64,000 nt of DNA, from assembly GCA_016490735.1 (NCBI GenBank), contig JAEMWC010000615.1:264501-328500 (forward strand). The letters are read 5' to 3'. The position numbers were made by a program, and so were the translations under genes. This DNA is from Pachyseris speciosa (taxonomy: Eukaryota; Cnidaria; Anthozoa; Scleractinia; Pachyseridae). Below the pieces are notes generated by a model, which saw only the letters and a program-made list of their open reading frames with translations, was not told where the DNA came from and made no database searches. Below are positions 1 to 9,554 of the stretch, piece after piece (the first letter of the stretch is position 1; each line of letters starts with the position of its first letter).

Positions 1-229
1 TGTAAACAACACATGTCGATCTCCGGCCTTTCCCTACATCAAGGTACCACGGAAAGCCGTAAAAATCTCGAGCAAAAACTGATCTTTCAAATTGGCACTC
101 TTAATCCCCACGGTATCAACGAGCGCTTTTCATTCAATTAATTTATTCCTGTTTTTCACCTTACCATGCTACCACCAACAGCGTAGCTCCATTTTCTGTA
201 TATAAACCATACACAACCCACAATTCCTC

Positions 230-278
230 GATTCGCTCCGACGAAGGGCTAACGCTCGAAACGTCAGCTAATCGAATC
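230..278 (+). ncRNA. Hammerhead-like ribozyme at a Penelope-type 3' end (core degenerate)
   Basis: The stretch can fold as a type I hammerhead. An outer helix pairs GATTC (230-234) with GAATC (274-278) and GCT pairs with AGC. Stem II pairs GGGC with GCTC around a TAAC loop. It is followed by CGAAAC and GTC. The first core box reads CCGACGA instead of CTGANGA, so one conserved core base is changed and activity is doubtful. Short ACGT stem III hammerheads of this type are known at the ends of Penelope-like retroelements, so this is probably a 3' remnant of such an element. No reverse transcriptase is visible to the left, where the window starts. Confidence 0.55.
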
Positions 279-279
279 C

Positions 280-310
<31 letters not shown>

Positions 311-739
311 CGTTGATAAACCAAATTTTTTTATATAAATAATAGGATGTTGAGATGTATTACCTGTAAGTAAATTGAAGTGCTATCCCACTTTTGCAGT
401 TTTACAATTACTTTCCGGCTCCTTATCCTCCTGGTTCCCGACACGATCGATCGCAGTAGAGGTGGGAATTATCTCCTTGGAGCTTCAATATGCATTATCA
501 ATCTCCAGAAACAAATTTTCCTATGTAAATTGAATTAACTTAAGTCGATCGAGTACATACGGCCTCAGATAAAGGCGAATTTCTTTTTGAAAAGGGCAAA
601 CGTCTCCTTGCTCGAAGAAAGCCTCGCGCCGCCATATTTGTTTTTGTTTTTCCCATTCTTCAAATCTCGCGCGTATCAAGTGTGACGCGCGCGCTAGTGG
701 CCAGACTCTCCACGCGAGTAAAACCGGTACCAGCCACCT
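279..739. other. Non-coding interval
   Basis: AT-rich sequence. I see no convincing ORF, repeat or RNA gene here. Confidence 0.5.
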
Positions 740-966
740 TAAGCTGCATTTCGTTTGCCTTCTGTTTTAGTTTCCTTCCCCTGTCATTAAATCGTCTGAA
801 TGAGTTTTATTCAAATATGCGTTGAGTTAAAAGCTTTGCAGCGTGTGGGGATAAAGTCTCCAGTTGACTGTTTACGGTTCGACACGGTCCATTTGCTAAC
901 TTGTCACGCAATACATCACAGGCAAGGTCGCCAATGCGTAAAGCTCAAGTTACCCAAAGACTTTAG

Positions 967-1895
967 AATAGCACATTTCCGATATATTTGGGCGCGAAAG
1001 ATTGATAAGGCTTATGGGAATGGCGCAAAAGAAACGAAATACACTTATAGTGCAAACAACTGAATCAAGGTAAAGCGAGATCATCTTTTGAAGCTCAGGG
1101 CAGTAACAATCTGAAAACGAAGAGCAGTTTTTGAAAGTGTTCAATAGCAAAAAGATTATTTGGCAAAACGAGGAATACAGGTATCATATCAAAAACGAGG
1201 TCAACGAAAAGCTGAACTTGCGGAGCTCGCACGAAGAGCGAGTGAAATGAAATTACCATGGATCGATGAAGATGAGGAGTTAGTAAGTAGACTGAAAGCT
1301 GAAAAAGGAGCAACTGAATTCTGTTAACATCCATAGCTGGACCTGCGTTTTCGCCTGCATGCGGCAATTAACTTTTACTGACTATACACACGTATTTTTC
1401 ATCTTAGGAGCTGATCATCCCACTCCAGGATTATTTATTATTTATTACTCATTTTCCACTTTTCCACTCTTCATGCCTTTCTTCGCAAAGATTTTGCTTC
1501 GAAGCTTCCTTTTCTGGATCAAATATTGTAGGAACAGCTCCTCTGACAGCACGAATCTATCCTGACAATTCCTTTTTAAGGTCTTCTTTTCGGAAATGCA
1601 GAGATTCGAGGATCGACGAAAGTAAGGAATTTATCATCGGCTCTTCTTCAAAACAATCCACTTTCCACGAAGTTTTATACCAGAAGGAAAACGAAAATAG
1701 GACAGATTTGCCTTTTATGATCACTATTAGTACAAACCGCAGCTGCACAGTATTTTACCATGATAAGTATGTAAGCCCTAATTTTCACAGCTTGTTTTCT
1801 TTCATTTGTTTCAGCCGGTCTTCCCCCCAGCCTCGCTTTCGCGTTTAAATTTGGTACCAATCTCCCGCTTCCAAACATATCGGACACGGGCTATT
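967..1895. mobile_element. Non-autonomous TIR element inserted in repeat copy A
   Basis: The ends form an imperfect inverted repeat of about 30 bp. The left end starts AATAGCACATTTCCGATAT and the reverse complement of the right end starts AATAGCCCGTGTCCGATAT, and the match continues through TTTGG. The whole block is absent from copy B near 32,640-32,655, where the flanks run together. No transposase ORF is visible in about 930 bp, so this looks like a deletion derivative or MITE. The superfamily is not assigned. Confidence 0.7.
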
Positions 1896-2116
1896 GAAAG
1901 TAGCCTTAGAAGAAGTTTCTTACGAAAAGGAAGTAGCCCCTTTAACAGATATTAAATTGAGTGTAATCTTTAAAAAGTGTAAACGACGGTAAACAAACAA
2001 GATATATAACCAATCGTGCTACCACCACCACCAACAACAACAACAACAAAATCAAAATGGCAAATTCCCGCTGTTGCTTCTTTTATGCCTTTTGGAATAA
2101 CGAAATAGGTCCCTAT

Positions 2117-3066
2117 CCCTTTAAGATCCAGTCGTACAAATTTGTACGACAGACAGGCCTACAGATTTCAAGATTGCACACGCTTTCAAATTTAGAGACC
2201 TGGTTATTATGGTCTGTTTATAGTGTCCACCAGTAACTGTGTTAAGCGTTAAGAGTCAATACACTGAGAATAACCTTCATTTCCCTTTCCATATCATTAT
2301 TTGTTTTCAAGCAAAACAAAAAATGGCCGTTTTAGGCGCCCTGGAGCAAAGCTAAAAAACACACATCTTTGCTTACAATTCTTTAATTGAAAAACACCTT
2401 TGGAAAACAAAATTCCCAAATGAGAGTAAACCTTGGTTGGCTCTCACGCCTACAGCGAGTCGATCATCAGCCATTTGATTCGAGTCAATTTTGAAAGCCT
2501 TTGTTTTTCTTTTTTGGCATCCGAATTGCATTTTGGGTAACTTGGATACCACGGCGAGATTGAAGTCTGGCTATCTTCATTTTCTAGAGTCATCCGGACC
2601 TACTGACAAAATATGGTACCCGTTGTGTTATTTGCAAGTCAAATATTGCCAAAATTGCTTTGCTAGGTCTAAAAATCTATCACGGAACGGCTAGGGAGAC
2701 AAACTTCACTGAGCCGCCATGACTCGTCACGAACATTTTTGGCGTACCAGTGGTTATGACGATTATCTCTTCCCCCTGGTTTCGTTCAGAAGTTTGCCTC
2801 TACTCTCCATTCCAACTTAACGATGCCAGCCTGAGAACTTCTGCGGTGAAAAATGGCTTTAAAACACACTTATAAACCGAGTACCTACAGATTACAACTT
2901 GTTACTGTCGCGAGTAAAACAACAACGGTTCCAATTGGTGACGTCACAATAAAACTTGTGTCCTCGGTATTCTAGGGAGACTTTCATATAGGACATCAAG
3001 ATCCCTTTCAATTGTTTGCATCGAGAAAATAGACGAAAAAGTTCAAGGTATTTTGGACTTAAAGGG
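2117..3066. mobile_element. Non-autonomous TIR element inserted in repeat copy A
   Basis: Starts CCCTTTAAGATCCA and ends TGGACTTAAAGGG, an inverted repeat with one base difference. Copy B (near 32,390) lacks the block, and its flanks read straight through. Just inside the left end (2131-2150) is a perfect 20-bp palindrome, GTCGTACAAATTTGTACGAC, and a TGACGTCA palindrome lies near 2,939. No coding potential was seen. The superfamily is not assigned. Confidence 0.7.
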
Positions 3067-3302
3067 TTAATCCAATATACAGCAACCCCACCCCATCAGG
3101 TTTGACCACAGGAATCCCAGGTCAGTGCAGTATCTGATATAGAATTGTTGTGGGAACAGTAACAACGCGTTAGAGGGTTTCACGCTTTTTGCTAGGGGTA
3201 GTGCGTTGCAGAGGCGAATTGCGCGGGCTTGGATTCATGTAGCTGATGCGTGAATCTTGGTCATGTGTGTGTGGTTTATAAGCAAGTATCTAAATATGCT
3301 TT

Positions 3303-3987
3303 GCAACCAGTTGCAAAAATGTTGAAACACTTCCAATTAAAAACACACTTTTCTCCTAAAACTGTCCTATGACAGTTACTACACGGCAGTCCAGACTCCC
3401 CTCCTCCCCCACCCCTAAGCAACGTTGCTGGACAACATTTTCTGCCTGGCCTCACGTTTCTTCGAAGATAAAATTTGGCCCTATAACATTAATAAGGGGA
3501 AGGGGTGGGTGATCTCTTTTCAGTCGGAATTTAGTGTAGTGTCTCAAGTATTTTTGCAACTGGTTGTCTGATTTATGTACAAGATTAAACGTCGTTTTCT
3601 AGAAGCGGACGTTGACTACATGGGTACAGACGAGTTATTTTTAAAATTGGAGTTTTACTCAAGAGAACTGCAGACTTTTTAGTGTTGTTATTGATCCGGG
3701 AGTGTGCGGAAAAAGCGCCTTGGAATTTGTGCAGTTTTGAGTTTGTTCGTTTTGACGCAAGGGGATGCATTCGATTTCGCGCAGGAGCAGTAAAAGACGT
3801 TGGCGGCAAGCTGTTTGCTAACCCTAAGCGTACTGGCGATTTAACTCGTATCAAAAACGTTCCTGATGTAGCAAAGAGCGAGTTAATGACACAAGTAGAA
3901 AGACTGGGTATTACACATCAGACATTTCAAGAGTTTGCTTATCGACCTTATCACGTTCAAAAATCGTTATACTTAATACGATTTTTT
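3303..3987. other. Unassigned interval
   Basis: An open frame on the + strand from about 3,682 reads into the neighbouring retrozyme array and ends there, so the ORF as a whole is not a real gene. The part before 3,975 has some coding look, but I do not recognise it. Confidence 0.35.
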
Positions 3988-4101
3988 TTGATCACATTAA
4001 TTTGTGAAGTATCCTTGTCACTCCAGCCACATCCCACAAGCTTTACGTTTTCATTGCTTGTTTTATTGATATGTGGGTACTTGAGCCTGAGCGTTAGCTA
4101 T

Positions 4102-4146
4102 GCCATGCTGATGAGGCCTAACAAGGCCGAAACAGCTGTCCATGGC
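4102..4146 (+). ncRNA. Hammerhead ribozyme, retrozyme unit 1
   Basis: All conserved elements are present. Stem I pairs GCCATG (4102-4107) with CATGGC (4141-4146) perfectly. The core box is CTGATGA. Stem II pairs GGCC with GGCC around TAACAA. The second core is GAAA, and stem III is the palindrome ACAGCTGT followed by the cleavage triplet GTC ending at 4140. The very short palindromic stem III suggests activity as a dimer, as described for other minimal animal hammerheads. Self-cleavage is predicted after base 4140. Confidence 0.92.
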
Positions 4147-4355
4147 TGCTAATGCTTGGGCTCAATCTTTGCTTTGGTAGATTTAAGGGGTAATGCCCGC
4201 TACCTTGTGGCCTTAGTGCCTTTTGAGTGGCTTCAGCTTACTTGATCACATTAATTTGTGAAGTATCCTTGTCACTCCAGCCACATCCCACAAGCTTTAC
4301 GTTTTCATTGCTTGTTTTATTGACATGTGGGTACTTGAGCCTGAGCGTTAGCTAT

Positions 4356-4400
4356 GCCATGCTGATGAGGCCTAACAAGGCCGAAACAGCTGTCCATGGC
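4356..4400 (+). ncRNA. Hammerhead ribozyme, retrozyme unit 2
   Basis: Identical to the copy in unit 1 across stems I, II, III and both core boxes. Cleavage is predicted after base 4394, exactly 254 nt downstream of the first site. Confidence 0.92.
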
Positions 4401-4524
4401 TGCTAATGCTTGGGATCAATCTTTGCTTTGGTAGATTTAAGGGGTAATGCCCGCTACCTTGTGGCCTTAGTGCCTTTTGAGTGGCTTCAGCTTACTTGAT
4501 CACATTAATTTGTGAAGTATCCTT

Positions 4525-5704
4525 TATTCACAATGCGATTGACTCAATGTATAGGCGCTTACAATTAATTGTTCAAAACATAGCTAGGCGCAGCAAATAC
4601 TGAAAACATATGATGTATTGGTAAAAATAACCCTTATTAAAGGAAAGTCAGTATTTTATTTACTCATAGTTTCTTACACAGGAACATTTGTCACGCTATG
4701 GCGTTACATACATGTTGAGAACACGTTACTTCTTGAAAAAGCCAAATAAACGGAAAACACGGGTACTTTGGTTATTTCCAATCGGTCCTGAATAGTCGTC
4801 AAGAGCAGGCTATAAAGGCAAGTTGACCATAAAAGAGCTACATAAATTCTCATTCATGATCCGACGGTCAACCATCATAACTGTAGAAAATATGATATCA
4901 TCTATTTATTTATCAGTTGCTATGGTAGATCGTGGTAGACCATCCCGAAAAGTAACCCAAAAAGTCCCGAAAAGTAACCCAGTGATTAACTTTGGTGTTC
5001 GTGTTACTGGAAGAACGTCCAACGGCTTCCGCGAATGAGTACCGTATCGGATCGGGGAACTTCTGTTTTTCTTTAAATCAGCTTGGCTGAAGGTTATTTG
5101 ACAAACATATCGAAATGCTCTCGCGCTCATAACTCGTGTTTTTCAATCACCCGAGCAATTGGTCGTTTCTTCATTTTCTGTGCTGTTTTCTTTCCCCGAG
5201 TCACTGCTTTCATACTTCTTGAGATATTGCATGCCTACCGAATTTGTGAAAAGAAAACAATGACCGTGAAGGTTGCCAGCCTCCGTTCACAGTACGCCAA
5301 TAGACGCTTCTCTAGGCTAAGCTTGAGGGCGACACCAAAATGTCTTTAAAAAGGAAGGAACTTTTAACTCCTTTTTAAAAGTGAACCTCTATCAGGATTT
5401 CTTTGTAGTAGAAGATGATTTGCTTGAACGGAGAGCTTTCCCAATGGCTTGCCCTTTAAATGGCACGCGATCACAGAAGAACGTGTGCCCGTGTTAATTT
5501 CAAAGAACGTAAACAAACCGTTATATGGTCGATCTAACACCGGTTCATACGTCCTTTCTGCAAGCGAATAGACGCACGTCACCAAGTTTTACACCTCTCT
5601 AAGTAGAAAGATGTCCAACAATTATGTAAAAAGCCAAGAAAACCTTTCATCGGTCCTTCATGGCCATATTTGCGTTTGTTTTGCCGCTTGGTCTAACAAA
5701 ACAA
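4525..5704. other. Intergenic, nothing recognised
   Basis: AT-rich. A short direct repeat of CCCGAAAAGTAACCCA occurs near 4,943-4,981. Several short ORFs exist but none shows recognisable coding signal. Confidence 0.5.
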
Positions 5705-6045
5705 ACACGTGTAAGATGGCGGTTCTGGCGTAAAATTAACAGATGTCAATAGGCTAGTTTCAAATTGTGGGAGAACAAAAGAACAGAGTCGAGGTTGAGG
5801 GGAATAATTTGCATTTTCTTTTGTCAAAAACAAAGGAAAATGCAAATTATTCCCCTTAACCTCGACTCTGTTCTTTTGCTCTCCCACAATTCGAAACTAG
5901 CCTATTAGCCTCTTTTTCCGATTTTATCCCGCTGAGGGACAACTTCCCCCACCAACCCAAGTTGTCCCTCAGCGGGTTAAAATCGGAAAAAAAGGCTTAT
6001 TTACATATGTTTCTTTTGCGCCAGAGACCGCCATTTTACACGTGT
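5705..6045. mobile_element. Nested foldback (MITE-like) element
   Basis: Outer arms begin ACACGTGTAAGATGGCGG (5705) and end with the complementary CCGCCATTTTACACGTGT (6045). Inside lie two further hairpins. One has arms of about 75 bp centred near 5,826, containing GTCGAGGTTGAGGGGAATAA and its complement. The other is centred near 5,955, with CGCTGAGGGACAACTT and its complement. Single-stranded, the whole would form a three-way cruciform. It has no coding capacity. It lies just left of the first gene of Polinton-like element 1. Confidence 0.75.
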
Positions 6046-6071
6046 GTGTAAGCACTTACGCAGCAGCCAGC

Positions 6072-6113
6072 CAAAACCGGTCAAAACCGGTGCAAACTGG
6101 TTCAAACCGGTTT
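6072..6113 (+). repeat. AAACCGGT short tandem motif
   Basis: Four spaced copies of an octamer (three AAACCGGT, one AAACTGGT) at about 10-12 bp steps. Its position just before the first ORF of element 1 would suit a terminal or regulatory repeat, but no matching copy was found at the right side of the element. Confidence 0.5.
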
Positions 6114-6181
6114 AACTTAATAATTTTGCGCCAGGTTATACAGCCATTTAAAGAAAGGAGGTTATAGGGGTAAGCGTAAGG

Positions 6182-6451
6182 ATGGCAGCAGCACGCATGC
6201 AGGAAGAGGTGGTGAACGACTATTATGCCCCGGCTCCGCAAGCGGAGGCAGCCATCGGAGAGCACGTTTTTGACTTATTGGCTTATTCGCCACAAGAAAT
6301 CAAAGAAAAGATTTTGAAAGATTTTATTTTATTAGAAATTAAGGAAAGACGTCAAATGGGGTGGAACGAAAATCTTTTCACAGAAATGACAAATATTATG
6401 AACATAAAAAAATATTACGAATGGGGTGGCGAGCAATTAACACGGATATAG
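6182..6451 (+). CDS. Hypothetical protein, 89 aa
   Basis: Uninterrupted ORF starting ATGGCAGCAGC. The protein is mixed charged, with an acidic and proline-alanine N-terminal third and a lysine/glutamate-rich middle (QEIKEKILKDFILLEIKE) that would form an amphipathic helix. It has no signal peptide or membrane segment. I do not recognise it. Its place at the left edge of element 1 and the neighbouring short ORF suggest it belongs to that element. No ribosomal or Kozak feature decides the start beyond it being the first ATG after the AAACCGGT repeats. Confidence 0.45.
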   Translation: MAAARMQEEVVNDYYAPAPQAEAAIGEHVFDLLAYSPQEIKEKILKDFILLEIKERRQMGWNENLFTEMTNIMNIKKYYEWGGEQLTRI

Positions 6452-6466
6452 CCTTTGAGTTTTTTT

Positions 6467-6580
6467 ATGGATCATCTTCTGCGTGAATATGAAAGAGAAA
6501 TGGATGAATGGTTATATCTTGGAGCACCATTATGTCCAGATTGTAATTTAAGAATTTTTGAATGTGAATGTTTTTTTTAG
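6467..6580 (+). CDS. Short cysteine-containing ORF, 37 aa
   Basis: Starts ATGGATCATC 15 bp after the previous stop. The product is acidic at the N-terminus and has a CPDC pair followed by CEC near the C-terminus, a spacing that could bind one zinc ion. The stop follows a run of T. Too short for family assignment. It is listed because it directly follows the 89-aa ORF on the same strand. Confidence 0.3.
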   Translation: MDHLLREYEREMDEWLYLGAPLCPDCNLRIFECECFF

Positions 6581-6850
6581 AAATAGGCCGTCTTTATTAT
6601 TCACACAAGCCTATCCCAAGTGGTTTCGTTAGAGTATTTTTTTTTTTGCGATTCGCTCAACGCAGGTGAAGCACAACAGTTGGGTGACATTTTCTTAGAA
6701 AATCGGGATTAACTAATTTAAATACTAAAATTTTACCCAGACTGTTACCGATTGTCCGTTGGCACAAAGCATAAGCATCAGACTGGTTCAAACCTCAGAC
6801 GAACCTTTGCTGTGAAAAGAAAAAAGTTTCTTTTAAAACAAAAAATTGAT

Positions 6851-6985
6851 CCCTAGCAAAGTATGATGACGTCACGGCACAGCTGTGTCGGTCTAGACCC
6901 CCAGCAAGGTATGATGACGTCACTGCACAACTATGCCGTCTTAAACCCCCCAGCAAAGCGTGATGACGTCACTGCCGGCCAAAAA
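6851..6985. promoter_or_regulatory. Triple tandem repeat with CRE-type palindromes
   Basis: Three copies of a 48-49-bp unit (CCAGCAARGTATGATGACG core), each with a perfect TGACGTCA palindrome at 6867-6874, 6915-6922 and 6964-6971. TGACGTCA is the classical CREB/ATF site in animals. The array lies between the leftward gene cluster ending at 7259 and the rightward ORFs at 6182-6580. A regulatory role is inference. Confidence 0.55.
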
Positions 6986-7258
6986 ACAACAAAAAACCTT
7001 ACATAAGGATGGAAATAAAATTACAAATTGAGTCCCTCATGAAGAGGTCTGGCAGCCACAAGTTTTGTTTGTTTGTTTGTTTTTTTTTTTTCTGCATCTT
7101 TCATTGCTTCAACAAATTCAAAGGTAATTTGTCTGACCTCTCGCTGCCAACTCGGGGTCAAAAATTCATCAAAAACACAGCAAAGCACAAACAAATGCAA
7201 TCATCGCTTACTTATACAAATCTTTTTTTTTTAATTCACCATTTTTCAGCAGAGAATA

Positions 7259-7998
7259 TTATTTTAAAGCCTCGGCCGTTGCTGCTGCGGTTTCCATCAT
7301 TGTTTTTCGAAACTCTTCTCCCAATTTTTCCCTCTCTTCTTGACGTAGTTTTTCAATGTCAGACAAAGAAGGTTGCATAACCGCAGGTTTATTCGGCTTG
7401 AATTTAAGGCGCAGACCACCTTTACTTCTGCGGTATCGCTCTATTTCACGGAAAACTGCTCGAAATTCCTCATCCGAGACCTTATTGTCGTCTATTGCGA
7501 TTGAAACGCAACCCTTGATTGAGTCATGTTTTGCAACAGCCAGAGCGTGAACCTTGGTATGTTTTTCAACCTTTTTTTTCCAGCTTTTTGTTGAAAGATG
7601 CCAGGGCCGTGGAAGCCGCTCCACAAAAGGCACCGATAGCGCCCAAAGTGGCGCCAACGACAATTTCCACACCAGTCAGAGCCGCGGCGAGACCGCTGGA
7701 AGAAAGGGCAACCGATGCCCCGCCAAGGCCGACCGTTAACTAGCTGACCACTTTCCTGGCCTTCCTGGATTTTTTCAACACGGTCCTATAATGCTCCTCC
7801 TGGTCGGAGATTTGTTTTTCAATTTCGCTGATCTTTGTCAGCCGGAAACTGTTTTTATGTACATAATCCTCTTGTCTTTCAGACACTCCCATTGAGCGTT
7901 CATTTGGAAGCATTTGATCGTTTATATCGCTTATAAAGTTTTGTGTTATGCGCCCCACCCTCAGGCGGAGCGGTCGGCGATACATTTGCTGACGACAT
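7259..7998 (-). pseudogene. Conserved Polinton-like element protein with coiled coil and hydrophobic hairpin (broken)
   Basis: Reading leftwards from ATGTCGTCAGC: an N-terminal segment containing MGVSERQ, a coiled-coil segment (KISEIEKQISDQEEHY), a Gly/Ala-rich hydrophobic stretch of about 45 residues that looks like two membrane helices, a basic coiled segment, and a C-terminal domain with a VSDEEFRAVFREIERY motif. I recall this architecture from many uncharacterised cnidarian proteins in Polinton-like elements; its role in the particle or membrane is unknown. Lesions: a frame change shortly after the start, an in-frame TAG at 7740-7742, and one extra base in an A8 run (T on the + strand, 7572-7579). 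The sequence on both sides of each lesion still looks coding. Confidence 0.7.
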
Positions 7999-8026
7999 TG
8001 TATTACAAAGGCAGAGGTATTTTTTT

Positions 8027-8611
8027 TTAATTGATCGACAATTCAAAGTATAGTTTTTGACCACGAAAGTCAAACAGTTCTCCATTTTCATCTTTGAGTG
8101 AAAGAGTCACACTATCCACACCACTGCCAGTTGAAGCTGCACGAAAGTATGCCCCATTTGCCATTTGATAGTTTACCTTTTCGAAATCCTCTCCCAGGAT
8201 GTCAAACTTTGCATGCAGGGTTCCCAGTCAACAAATTTTGAGCAGGGTTAACCAAATCGCAGTACACCAAGAAGACACTGGGAACGTCGAGCTTTGAAAT
8301 AAAGAAATCTGTTTCAAGCCGCCAGAATACGCCAAGAAGGTCTTGCAAATTTTGGGTGGACTGAAGTTGCTTTCAGGGTTATTAATCGTTACGGAGCCTG
8401 TGGGACTATTTGCTTCGGCGGTTATTTTGGCGCGGAGTTCTTTAAAAATTGAACTGAGGGTTTTTGCAAGACCTTTTGGGGTATAATGCCCCGGAGGAAA
8501 CCCCTTTACGGAAGTTGGTAATTTTTGGTTATTTAACAACTAAATCTTCTCACCGGTTTTAAAATCGAGCCATGAATTGCATTTTTTGCATTTAATTAAA
8601 AATGTAGGCAT
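8027..8611 (-). pseudogene. Putative structural protein of element 1 (broken)
   Basis: The C-terminal third reads as a continuous beta-rich segment ending VTLSLKDENGELFDFRG then YFELSIN and a stop at 8027-8029. This kind of ending I associate with minor structural proteins of cnidarian Polinton-like elements. The upstream part includes GHYTPKGLAKTLSSIFKEL, like the sort of domain that follows an assembly arm. A TAG (around 8540) and at least one frame change near 8,230 break the gene. The start is uncertain: an ATG at 8609-8611 opens a short CKKC-containing segment in the same frame as the following part. Confidence 0.5.
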
Positions 8612-8622
8612 TGTATATAGAT

Positions 8623-9129
8623 ATGCATGCTTTGTGGAAATGGATGCAATCGTCTGAAGCGCAAAAAACCGCAAAAGCAGCTGAGGACAAGGCCTGGGCC
8701 GATTTTTTTTTTTTTTTTTTTTCGAAATTTCCTTATGCCGACAAGGGCAAATTCTCCGCACAAACCGATTTTGCCGATGACCACAAGGCAACATCGGAAA
8801 TTTATTTCAAAGCAGGGAACGGTGTTCAAAAAAGCGTTTCAGGTTCAGACAGCAAGAACTGGCCTGAGGAAATGAAAAAGGCCTTGGGTTTGGACCACAA
8901 ATAAAAAGGTTTTCCGCCCCAACTAACAGTTGATTTCTCCCCTGTCAAAAAAAGAAAAAGTGTTCCAACCATTGATTTTTATGAAAATATTAAAACAGAT
9001 ATTGGTAAAATTTTAGATGATCAACAAAATATTTACGTTTCACCAACAGAGGTTTTCACAGTTCAGTTCAGAAAAGTCTTTCAAAATAGCCAAACAATAT
9101 TCAAAACATCTAAACCTGCAAGAAAATGG
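8623..9129 (+). pseudogene. Structural protein gene of element 1, 5' part (interrupted by transposon)
   Basis: The frame begins ATGCATGCTTTGTGG, passes through a run of 20 T (8703-8722) that encodes improbable poly-Phe, and stops with TAA near 8,902. The same frame then continues open with VPTIDFYENIKTDIGK and QFRKVFQNSQTIF up to the transposon insertion site. The downstream half is at 13819-14721, and its frame is in register with this one if a single copy of the 7-bp target duplication is kept. The first 90 codons may be a separate small gene. The protein is conserved in coral Polinton-like elements by my recollection and is probably virion-associated, with no named function. Confidence 0.55.
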
Positions 9130-9136
9130 ATAAAAG

Positions 9137-9554
9137 TATGAAGGCCCGTTCTGGTCAAAATTCAACATTTATTTTTTACTTGTAGAGGAATTTATTTTTC
9201 ATGTGTTAAGTATTAATATTTTCTATATCTAGAATTGTTTATTTGTTTTATTTTCCTTAACAAAACCTCTACGAATTAGTTTTTACGTGTGTTGGAATTA
9301 TTTTTGTTACATGAACATTAATTTTTTTTTCTAATCGGTAATTATCTTTTAGCATCGAATTTATTTTTCTCTTTTAACCAGTCACTTCGCTTTTAGAGTT
9401 ATTTTTCTTTGCAATTTACTCCAACACTGAATTATTTTTCATGGGTAGTGGAAATAATTCTATGGTTGTGCGGAATTCTTTTTCTCTTTTTTCACCCAGA
9501 TGCCTTTGCGGGGGTGTTCTTGCCATGTGCTTTGTCAAAACCAAAATGGCGGCC
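9137..9554 (+). repeat. Left terminal inverted repeat (about 418 bp)
   Basis: Matches the reverse complement of 13397-13811 with small differences. AT-rich, with many TTATTTTT blocks. It ends at ATGGCGGCC, where the transposase reading frame begins. Confidence 0.9.

Larger units (their letters stand above)
740..3302 (+). repeat. Dispersed repeat, copy A (split by two inserted elements)
   Basis: Blocks at about 740-966, 1896-2116 and 3067-3302 match, in order and in reverse complement, the interval 31846-32875. Matching landmarks are the GTTTACGGTTCGACACGGTCC block (compare 32,720-32,750), the CCAATGCGTRAAGCTCAAG block, the AACGACGGT block and the CCATCAGGTTTGACCACAG block. The gaps between blocks are the two TIR elements listed separately. 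I do not recognise the repeat and see no coding capacity. Short ORFs in it are not supported. Confidence 0.8.
3988..4524 (+). repeat. Retrozyme-like tandem dimer, 254-bp unit
   Basis: A 254-bp unit is present twice (starts near 3,990 and 4,244) and is followed by a 27-bp partial third unit ending at 4524. The copies differ at only a few positions, for example GATATG versus GACATG and GGGCTC versus GGGATC. Each full unit holds one complete hammerhead ribozyme, so an RNA spanning the array would be cut at 4140/4141 and 4394/4395 and release a 254-nt monomer. Small non-coding tandem units with type I hammerheads are the hallmark of metazoan retrozymes, which are known as abundant circular RNAs in corals and molluscs. 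There is no ORF. The flanks show no convincing target duplication. Assignment as a retrozyme is inference from structure. Confidence 0.85.

Noticed and set aside
3682..4152. 156-residue + strand protein
   Set aside because: Its last third is the non-coding retrozyme unit, so the frame is accidental.
7572..7579. Programmed frameshifting at the A8 run
   Set aside because: The same gene also has a TAG and another frame change, so decay or sequencing error is simpler.
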